A stretch of DNA of 64,000 nt, taken from Candidatus Polarisedimenticola svalbardensis (GTDB lineage Bacteria; Acidobacteriota; Polarisedimenticolia; Polarisedimenticolales; Polarisedimenticolaceae). A program made the translations under genes and the position numbers. Below the pieces are notes generated by a model. It saw nothing but the letters and a program-made list of their open reading frames with translations. It made no database searches and had not been told where the DNA came from. The stretch is from NCBI GenBank assembly GCA_014764515.1, contig JACXWD010000016.1:1-64000 (forward strand), read 5' to 3'. Numbering within the stretch: position 1 is the first letter of the stretch; each line of letters starts with the position of its first letter. Shown piece by piece: positions 57,783-64,000 of this stretch.

Positions 57783-58553
57783 ATGCACCTACCGCTGAAA
57801 ATCACCGTCCTGATACTGGCACTCACGCTGGTGGCCATCCCGGTGGCGGCTGAAGAAGATTTCCCCAGACCGGGCCGACAATGGTTCAGCGGTGATCATG
57901 GCAGTTGTGTCGCATGTCATGAACCCGGAAATACGGGAGATGACAGCCGGCCCGGGGCCGCCACCTGTCTCGGCTGTCACGAAAATATCGGCCTGTCCGA
58001 AACGACAGGGACCACGCCGGCTTCCTACCAGGACGAATTCCTCAGCGGCCATGTCATGCCTGCGGCGATGTATAAGGCCAGGCTGCCCCAGGGCGGAAAA
58101 ATCGTCCAGGAAAGACTGGATTGCCTGACCTGCCACGACCCCCATGGAGGCGACGGACATTCGACTGCCCTTCGAGACAAACAAGGGCCGGCCATTCTCT
58201 CCGCCAACGCGAGGGTGGACCAGGTCAGTAGGTTTTGCGTCGGATGCCATGAGGACATGAGCCGGTTCAACGGCACGGCTCTGGCCTACTCCCGGCACCC
58301 GATCGGCCTCACCGCCGTGGTGGTCCATGAATCCTACCTCCCGGTTCTCCCGTTGGCCGATATTAACGGCACCGAGGACCCGTCGGACGACGTCGTCGCC
58401 TGCACCACCTGCCATTTCGTCCACAACGGGCCGAACAAATACCTGCTGCGCTGGGATCGCTCCATCGAGGGGCGTGTCTGCGGTCAGTGCCACGTCCAGG
58501 GCCGACCGAAAGACGGCGGTGGCGACCGACATCGTATGGCCGGGTTGCGCTGA
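57783..58553 (+). CDS. Hexaheme c-type cytochrome
   Basis: A 256-residue periplasmic protein: signal peptide (ITVLILALTLVAIPVAA) and six CxxCH heme sites at residues 42, 62, 114, 152, 207 and 233 (CVACH, CLGCH, CLTCH, CVGCH, CTTCH, CGQCH). The doubled-motif layout resembles multiheme electron carriers of respiratory chains. It may serve extracellular or periplasmic electron transfer. It is a single gene with an AT-rich upstream region. Partner enzymes are not adjacent. Confidence 0.92.
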   Translation: MHLPLKITVLILALTLVAIPVAAEEDFPRPGRQWFSGDHGSCVACHEPGNTGDDSRPGAATCLGCHENIGLSETTGTTPASYQDEFLSGHVMPAAMYKARLPQGGKIVQERLDCLTCHDPHGGDGHSTALRDKQGPAILSANARVDQVSRFCVGCHEDMSRFNGTALAYSRHPIGLTAVVVHESYLPVLPLADINGTEDPSDDVVACTTCHFVHNGPNKYLLRWDRSIEGRVCGQCHVQGRPKDGGGDRHRMAGLR

Positions 58554-58574
58554 CCTCTCCAAACCGCTCCCCTG

Positions 58575-58604
58575 CTTGACATTCCAGCCTCCCGATCCCA
58601 ATAA
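58575..58604 (+). promoter_or_regulatory. Candidate heat-shock (sigma-32-like) promoter of clpB
   Basis: CTTGACA (58575-58581), a 15-bp spacer and CCCAATAA (58597-58604), 43 bases before the clpB ATG. This resembles the CTTGAAA / CCCCATNT heat-shock pattern. No CIRCE repeat is seen. Confidence 0.4.
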
Positions 58605-58647
58605 ACAGGGTGCCGGTGCGCCACAGCGCGTCGACGGGAGGACAGCC

Positions 58648-61269
58648 ATGCAGGCAGAAAAATTCACGCTGAAGGCCAGGGAAGCCCTGGAGAATTCTCG
58701 CACAGTGGCGGAATCATCCGGATATTCGGAGATCCGGCCGCTGCACCTTCTCAATGCCCTCGTGGCCCAGGAGGAAGGGATCGTAGGCCCGGTTCTGAAC
58801 AGGCTCGGAGCCGACCCGCGGGCTGTTGCCACCGCCGTTCAGGAACGGCTCGATGCCGGATCCAGGGTCAAGGGCCAGACAGCGGTCCAGGCCTCCCGTT
58901 CGCTGATCGAACTGCTGGATGCTGCAGAGAAAATCTCCGGTGAGTTCCAGGATGAGTACGTCTCAACCGAGCACCTGCTTCTGGCCATATCCCGGGGTGG
59001 TGGCGAGGGGGCGGAAATTCTTCAACGTTTCGGAGCTACTTCCGATGGGCTGCTTCAGGCTCTCAGGGAAGTGCGCGGCACCAGCCGGGTCACCGATGAG
59101 AACCCCGAAGACAAGGTCCAGGCGTTGAAGAAGTTCACCCGGGACCTGACGGAGATGGCGAGGGCGGGCAAGATCGACCCGGTGATCGGCAGGGACGAAG
59201 AGATCCGCCGGACCATGCAGGTCCTGAGCCGGCGTCGCAAGAACAACCCTGTCCTCATCGGAGAACCGGGGGTGGGAAAGACCGCAATCGCCGAGGGTCT
59301 GGCCGGTCGCATAGCAGACGGTGACGTACCGGAGCCGCTCAAGGATAGAAAGCTTCTGGCGCTGGACCTGGGAGCGCTGATCGCCGGCTCCAAGTACCGG
59401 GGCGAATTCGAAGATCGACTGAAGGCGGTGCTCCGGGAAATCGAAGATTCCAACGGCCGGATCATACTGTTCATCGACGAGCTTCACACCCTGATCGGTG
59501 CAGGGGCCGCCGAGGGAGCTGTGGATGCCGCCAACCTGTTGAAACCGGCGCTTGCCAGGGGCGAACTGCGCTGCATCGGCGCCACCACCCTGAACGAATA
59601 CCGCAAGCATATCGAAAAGGACGCCGCCCTGGAACGAAGGTTTCAGCCGGTTCGGGTCGGTGAGCCCTCGATTGAGGATGCGATCTCGATACTGCGGGGG
59701 TTGAAGGAGCGCTACGAGGTGCACCATGGTGTTCGCATTCAGGACGCCGCACTGGTGGCGGCGGTTACGTTGTCCCAACGCTACATCAGCGACCGTTTTC
59801 TCCCGGACAAGGCGATCGACCTCATTGACGAGTCGGCGGCGGAACTTCGACTGGTCATCGACTCGGTGCCGGCGGAAGTAGATGAAGCCGAGCGTCGGGT
59901 CACCCAGCTCGAGATCGAACGCCAGGCCCTGAAACGGGAGAAGGACGCAGCCTCCAGAGACCGCCTGGACAGGATCGAGGAAGAGCTGGCCAACCTCCGT
60001 GAACAGCTCTCCGGCATGAAGAGCCGCTGGTCTGCCGAGAAAGAGACCATCGCGGCGATCCGGGAACTCAAGGAGAATATCGAAAACACACGCATGGAGC
60101 TGGAACGGGCCGAGAGGGCCGCAGCACTTGAACAGGCCGCCAGGCTGCAGTACGGCACCATACCGGCCCTTGAAAGTGAACTGCAGGAGCGCAACACCGA
60201 GCTGGCCAGGCTGCAAAAGGACGGCGCCATGCTCCACGAGGAGGTTACCGAGGAGAACATCGCACGGATCGTCTCCCAATGGACCGGTGTGCCGCTATCC
60301 AAACTGCTGGAAGGCGAAGCCCTGAAACTGGTGAGCCTGGAGGACAAACTTCATGAACGGGTCATCGGCCAGGATGCGGCGGTAACCGCGACGGCGACCG
60401 CTGTCCGCAGGGCCAGGGCAGGGCTGAAGGACCCGGACCGGCCTATCGGATCGTTCCTGTTCATGGGGCCCACCGGTGTGGGTAAAACCGAACTGGCGCG
60501 GACCCTGGCGGCCAATCTGTTCGACGACGACAAGGCGATGATCCGCCTGGACATGTCCGAATACATGGAACGCCACGCGGTCGCCCGCATGATCGGCGCC
60601 CCTCCCGGCTATATCGGTCACGATGAAGGCGGCCAACTGACCGAAGCGGTGCGGCGACGGCCTTACGCCGTAGTCCTCCTGGACGAGATCGAGAAGGCCC
60701 ACCCTGACGTTTTCAACGTGCTGCTGCAGGTCCTGGATGAGGGCAGGCTGACCGACAGCAAGGGTCGGACGGTGGACTTCAGGAACGTCATCCTGATCAT
60801 GACCTCCAACCTGGCCTCGGATGCGATCCTGGACGCCGCCGGCGGTGACCCGAAAGAACTGGAAGACCGGGTGCACCTCGCATTGAAACAGGCATTCCGG
60901 CCAGAGTTCCTGAACCGGGTGGATGACACCATCATCTTCCGGTCCCTGTCCCGGGACGACCTGCAACAGATCCTGGGCATCCAGATTCAGAGACTGCAGA
61001 AGGTCCTGGCCGGGAAAGGCATCGGCCTGGTGGTCACGGAACAGGCCGCAAGGCATCTGGCGGATGAGGGTTACGACCCTGCATTCGGAGCCCGCCCTCT
61101 GAAGCGTACGCTGCAGCGCAGGATCGAAGACCGGTTGGCGCTGGAACTGCTGGAGGGACGCTTTGCCGCAGGCGATACGGTCCGGGTCGCCTTGCTGGAC
61201 GGCGAGATCGTCCTCGAACAGGCGGAAACTGCCGCCATCACGGAAAACCCGGTGGGACACCCGGCCTAA
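58648..61269 (+). CDS. clpB: ClpB disaggregase
   Basis: An 873-residue Hsp100 ATPase. The ATG follows GGGAGGA by five bases. Order: N-terminal repeat domain (1-145, [20 protein letters not shown]), first ATPase with GEPGVGKT, middle coiled coil (about 410-530, [15 protein letters not shown]), second ATPase with [15 protein letters not shown], and C-terminal domain. With DnaK it pulls proteins out of aggregates. The following hsp20 and grpE genes are in the same direction, a heat-shock cluster without dnaK in the window. Confidence 0.97.
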   Translation: MQAEKFTLKAREALENSRTVAESSGYSEIRPLHLLNALVAQEEGIVGPVLNRLGADPRAVATAVQERLDAGSRVKGQTAVQASRSLIELLDAAEKISGEFQDEYVSTEHLLLAISRGGGEGAEILQRFGATSDGLLQALREVRGTSRVTDENPEDKVQALKKFTRDLTEMARAGKIDPVIGRDEEIRRTMQVLSRRRKNNPVLIGEPGVGKTAIAEGLAGRIADGDVPEPLKDRKLLALDLGALIAGSKYRGEFEDRLKAVLREIEDSNGRIILFIDELHTLIGAGAAEGAVDAANLLKPALARGELRCIGATTLNEYRKHIEKDAALERRFQPVRVGEPSIEDAISILRGLKERYEVHHGVRIQDAALVAAVTLSQRYISDRFLPDKAIDLIDESAAELRLVIDSVPAEVDEAERRVTQLEIERQALKREKDAASRDRLDRIEEELANLREQLSGMKSRWSAEKETIAAIRELKENIENTRMELERAERAAALEQAARLQYGTIPALESELQERNTELARLQKDGAMLHEEVTEENIARIVSQWTGVPLSKLLEGEALKLVSLEDKLHERVIGQDAAVTATATAVRRARAGLKDPDRPIGSFLFMGPTGVGKTELARTLAANLFDDDKAMIRLDMSEYMERHAVARMIGAPPGYIGHDEGGQLTEAVRRRPYAVVLLDEIEKAHPDVFNVLLQVLDEGRLTDSKGRTVDFRNVILIMTSNLASDAILDAAGGDPKELEDRVHLALKQAFRPEFLNRVDDTIIFRSLSRDDLQQILGIQIQRLQKVLAGKGIGLVVTEQAARHLADEGYDPAFGARPLKRTLQRRIEDRLALELLEGRFAAGDTVRVALLDGEIVLEQAETAAITENPVGHPA

Positions 61270-61356
61270 ACTCCGTGTGTGACAGGCGATTGCACCGTAT
61301 AAGGATTAAAATAGGCCCTCGCAATTCTTCCGCCACGCCGGCGGCAGAGGTATGTA

Positions 61357-61812
61357 ATGGCGATCCGGAAGATCGATCCACTAAGAGACCTGGCCCGGCT
61401 CCAGGAACAGATGAACCGTCTGTTCGACGAGACCTCTGCCCGGACCCTCGGGCCGGTCGGCAGCGCGGACGAGGTCCACGGCTGGAAACCGCCTGTAGAC
61501 CTTGTGGAGGAGCCGGACCGCTATCTGCTGCTGGCGGATATCCCCGGTGTAGCCGCCGCCGAGCTCAAGATTCATGTGGAAAAGGGTGTATTGCGCGTAG
61601 AAGGGGTACGGATTGCGCCGAGCCGCAACCATCCGGACAGCTTCCTGAGGGTCGAACGACGCCACGGCCCGTTCTCTCTGGCGATCTACCTGCCGCCGTC
61701 CGCAGATCCGGCGGCAATCAAAGCGGCCTACCGGGCCGGTGTGCTGGAGATCTCCCTGCCGAAAAAAGCCAACGGAGCCGGCAGTCGCCTCGAAATCAGC
61801 CTGGAAGAATAA
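61357..61812 (+). CDS. Small heat shock protein (Hsp20)
   Basis: A 151-residue alpha-crystallin family holdase. The conserved domain is residues 45-140 (WKPPVDLVEEPDRYLLLADI, GVLEISLPKKA near the C-terminus), with a short amphipathic N-terminus (DPLRDLARLQEQMNRLF). It binds unfolding proteins and passes them to ClpB/DnaK. GAGGT lies five bases before the ATG. Confidence 0.96.
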   Translation: MAIRKIDPLRDLARLQEQMNRLFDETSARTLGPVGSADEVHGWKPPVDLVEEPDRYLLLADIPGVAAAELKIHVEKGVLRVEGVRIAPSRNHPDSFLRVERRHGPFSLAIYLPPSADPAAIKAAYRAGVLEISLPKKANGAGSRLEISLEE

Positions 61813-61879
61813 TCGGAAATCATCATAATGATCCGTGGCGGCCGGCGATCCGGCCCGTCCGCTAGGAGTGCAAGCAGCT

Positions 61880-62524
61880 ATGAGCATCGGGGAACGACAA
61901 CCGCAGCCGGGAGATGAGCCGGATCTCGGCTCGGACCTGAACGGGGATGAAGAAGAACCTGCCATCAAGGTGGAGGACCGGCGGCACTGGGCCAGGGACG
62001 AGTCGGAGGATGACGATTCCGAACCGGAGGTCCCGGACACACGGCCCACGATCATCGATGAATACCGCCAACGTGCGGAACAGGCCGAAGCCCAGCTGCA
62101 GGAATACATCGCCGCCTTCAAGAAAGTAAAATCGGAACAGGAGCAGTTCCGCTCCAGGCTGCAGAACGATATCGACCGCAAAGTGGACCTGCAGTTCGGC
62201 GGTGTTGTGGAAGAGTTGCTTGAAGGGATGGATGAGCTGGATCTGGCGTTGTCCCATGTCGCCGATGTCCCGGAGGCCAGGGAACTGGCAACCGGCGTGA
62301 AGCTGGTTCGGGACCGTTTCCTGGCCACGCTGATGAAACATGGCGTGGAGCGGATCGACCCTGCCGGCGAGCCGTTCGATCCGAACCTGGCCGAGGCGAT
62401 CGGAGTGGAACCGGTAGAAGACGAGGCCATGGACGGCAAGGTCACTCGCACCTACCGCGCCGGATATGTCCTGGGGGAGCGGGTTCTTCGCCCGGCCCGG
62501 GTCGCCGTCGGCAAGAAATCCTGA
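61880..62524 (+). CDS. grpE: GrpE nucleotide exchange factor
   Basis: A 214-residue cochaperone of DnaK. The ATG at 61880 is preceded by TAGGAG; a GTG 45 bases earlier would add an unlikely stretch. Acidic N-terminus, long coiled coil (60-125, RQRAEQAEAQLQEYIAAF) and a beta-domain with VRDRFLATLMKHGVERIDPA and GYVLGERVLRPARVAV. Its stop is one base before the start of the UbiA gene. Confidence 0.96.
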   Translation: MSIGERQPQPGDEPDLGSDLNGDEEEPAIKVEDRRHWARDESEDDDSEPEVPDTRPTIIDEYRQRAEQAEAQLQEYIAAFKKVKSEQEQFRSRLQNDIDRKVDLQFGGVVEELLEGMDELDLALSHVADVPEARELATGVKLVRDRFLATLMKHGVERIDPAGEPFDPNLAEAIGVEPVEDEAMDGKVTRTYRAGYVLGERVLRPARVAVGKKS

Positions 62525-62525
62525 G

Positions 62526-63524
62526 ATGGGAGCCGTAAGAAAGTACGTCCGTTTTACGCGGCCGTTCACCCTTCTTCCCCCCCTGCTGGGTGTGGTCTCC
62601 GGCGCCATCACCGCCTGGGGTTCCGCCAGCAACCCGCATGTCCTGGCCGGCCTGCCGCGGCAATGGACGCCAGGCATCCTGTGGACAATCCTCCTCGGAT
62701 CCGCCTGTGCAGCCCTTTTGAACGCCGCATCCAATACACTGAACCAGATCTACGACCTTGAGAACGACCGGCTGAACAAGCCGAATCGGGCGCTGTGCAC
62801 AGGGGCGATCTCCATCCGGAATGCCGGCTGGTTCACGGTGGTGATCTATCTCTTTGCCGTGCTCCCGACCTGGCTGGTTGTGATATTCCCGGCAGTGAGC
62901 GTCTCGGAGAAATTTTTCGCACCTCTCTCGATGCACCAGTGCTTTTTCATCTACATCGCCGGGATGCTGCTGACACTGGTGTACAGCATGCCCCAGCTGG
63001 GCCGGACCAAGGCGAACACCTTCGGCGCCAACCTGACTATCGCAATCCCCCGAGGCTGCCTACTGAAGGTCGCCGGGTGGTCCATGGTCGCTTCGGTGTT
63101 CCATGTCGAACCGTGGTTTATCGGCTCGATTTTCATGCTGTTCCTTCTGGGCGCCGCAACGACCAAGGATTTCTCGGACATGAGAGGCGACGAGGCCGCA
63201 GGCTGCCGCACACTGCCGATCGTTTACGGCGTCGGCAAGGCGGCGAAGATGATCTCGCCGTTCTTCATCCTGCCCTGGCTGTTGATCCCGGTGGGAGCCT
63301 GGCTCCCGGATCCGTTCCACCCGGATCGCACCATCCTAACCGGCAACACCGTCCTGCTGACGATCCTGGGAATCGCCCTGGCCCTGTGGGGCGCTTACAC
63401 CGTGCACCTGCTCCTCAAAAACCCCGAGGATCTGGCCAAGGTGGAGAATCATCCGTCCTGGACCCACATGTACCTGATGATGATGTTCGCCCAGGTCGGG
63501 TTCGCAGTGGCCTACCTGGTTTAG
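62526..63524 (+). CDS. UbiA family prenyltransferase
   Basis: A 332-residue membrane enzyme with about nine helices. Both Asp-rich motifs are present: NQIYDLENDRLNKPNRAL and TKDFSDMRGDEAAGCRTLP. Members attach prenyl chains to aromatic or other acceptors, including quinone precursors. The acceptor is uncertain: menaquinone, ubiquinone or another. No start other than the ATG one base after grpE fits. Confidence 0.9.
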   Translation: MGAVRKYVRFTRPFTLLPPLLGVVSGAITAWGSASNPHVLAGLPRQWTPGILWTILLGSACAALLNAASNTLNQIYDLENDRLNKPNRALCTGAISIRNAGWFTVVIYLFAVLPTWLVVIFPAVSVSEKFFAPLSMHQCFFIYIAGMLLTLVYSMPQLGRTKANTFGANLTIAIPRGCLLKVAGWSMVASVFHVEPWFIGSIFMLFLLGAATTKDFSDMRGDEAAGCRTLPIVYGVGKAAKMISPFFILPWLLIPVGAWLPDPFHPDRTILTGNTVLLTILGIALALWGAYTVHLLLKNPEDLAKVENHPSWTHMYLMMMFAQVGFAVAYLV

Positions 63525-63583
63525 CGAGGCAGACTGCTACAATATGAGGTGACGGACTGAACAATACCGCTAGGGAGACAGCC

Positions 63584-63955
63584 ATGAAGGAAACCGTCGC
63601 AGTCCTCGGCGCCAGCAGCAAACCGGACCGTTACTCTCACAAGGCGATGCTTCTCCTGCAGCAAAACGGGCACACACCGATCCCGGTCCATCCCAAAGAG
63701 AAGAGCATCCTGGATCGGAAGGTGTTCAGCGACCTGTCCGAGCTGGACGTACAGGTAGACACGGTGACCATCTATGTTCGGCCTGAACTCCTTCGGAAAC
63801 AGCTGGACGACCTGATCAACCTTCACCCCCATCGGGTCATCATGAACCCGGGAACCGAGGATGAGGGCGTCGCGACCGAACTTACGAATCGCGGCATTGC
63901 GGTCGTGCAGGCCTGCACGCTGGTGATGCTGAACACCGGGCAGTTCGAGAGCTGA
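63584..63955 (+). CDS. CoA-binding domain protein (YccU-like)
   Basis: A 123-residue single-domain protein with a Rossmann-like CoA-binding fold: VAVLGASSKPDRYSHKAMLL at the start, PVHPKEKSILDRKVF, and the end region VQACTLVMLN with a conserved Cys. GGGAGA lies before the ATG. Such proteins are probably involved in protein or metabolite acylation, but no reaction is known. A TACAAT -10-like box lies at 63538-63543. Confidence 0.92.
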   Translation: MKETVAVLGASSKPDRYSHKAMLLLQQNGHTPIPVHPKEKSILDRKVFSDLSELDVQVDTVTIYVRPELLRKQLDDLINLHPHRVIMNPGTEDEGVATELTNRGIAVVQACTLVMLNTGQFES

Positions 63956-64000
63956 GTAGTCCGGATGAATGATCCGGTCCTTGGCCGAATGCACAGGCCT

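Noticed and set aside
57531-57788. 85-residue minus-strand ORF in the AT-rich gap
   Set aside because: Its codons follow the AT-rich tract, no ribosome site, and it overlaps the cytochrome start; likely chance.

Overview
This is a high-GC, gene-dense stretch of chromosome from a Gram-negative bacterium. The Gram-negative assignment rests on a TolC-type outer membrane factor, an RND pump, a LolA-like carrier and several lipoproteins. The gene mix is a bifurcating-type group 3b NiFe hydrogenase, a hexaheme c-type cytochrome, the glyoxylate shunt, an MqnA/MqnD-family protein, and eukaryote-like domains such as SWIB, an HDAC-fold deacetylase and a HEAT-cyclophilin lipoprotein. It fits a deltaproteobacterial, acidobacterial or similar deep-branching lineage. 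I cannot name the phylum from sequence reading alone. I saw no tRNA, rRNA, CRISPR array, prophage or insertion sequence.

Layout. 1-1.3 kb: 3' end of groEL and its terminator. 1.3-5.1 kb (minus): PpiC, M20 amidohydrolase, DUF1028-TPR, SWIB, DoxX-like and a small unknown gene. 5.2-14.2 kb: an MqnA/D-family protein, HDAC-like and LolA-like genes, the HEAT-cyclophilin lipoprotein, an HD-GYP response regulator and polA. 14.2-21.1 kb (minus): an efflux operon, TolC-MFP-RND, that ends in two genes each interrupted by an in-frame TGA. 21.3-24.7 kb: a GntR-controlled ABC exporter. 24.8-30.4 kb (plus): AI-2E transporter, gdhA, and a protein with two receiver-like domains joined to a PPDK-type ATP-grasp domain. 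30.4-35.4 kb (minus): hydrogenase operon hydB-cNMP-hydG-hydD-hydA-protease. 35.6-43.5 kb (minus): EamA transporter, dinG-like helicase, glyA, rpiB, dgt, a SnoaL-like lipoprotein and an MFS transporter. 43.7-48.6 kb: SDR, thrC, a Cys/Met-type PLP enzyme and an ApgM-type phosphomutase (possible homoserine kinase). 48.6-51.4 kb: tldD/tldE. 51.4-55.6 kb: aceA/aceB. 55.7-58.6 kb: PLD-like protein, Lcl-domain protein and hexaheme cytochrome. 58.6-64 kb (plus): clpB, hsp20, grpE, a UbiA prenyltransferase and a CoA-binding protein.

The main discovery is at 14.19-15.43 kb. A DUF3179 protein is split by a TGA exactly where the family has its conserved Cys (the Cys of the family's CPL motif). The frame is preserved on both sides, and a 7-bp stem with a 5-nt CGUGU loop lies 20 nt after the TGA. 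Just upstream in the same operon, a short one-helix membrane ORF starts on the RND stop codon (TTGA overlap). It also carries an in-frame TGA followed by a hairpin with a near-identical CGUGC loop at almost the same distance. Both read best as selenocysteine codons with bacterial SECIS elements. This would make the operon an RND efflux system with two tail selenoproteins: the DUF3179 case is strong and the small ORF is likely. No sel genes lie in the window, so the organism's ability to insert Sec is untested here.
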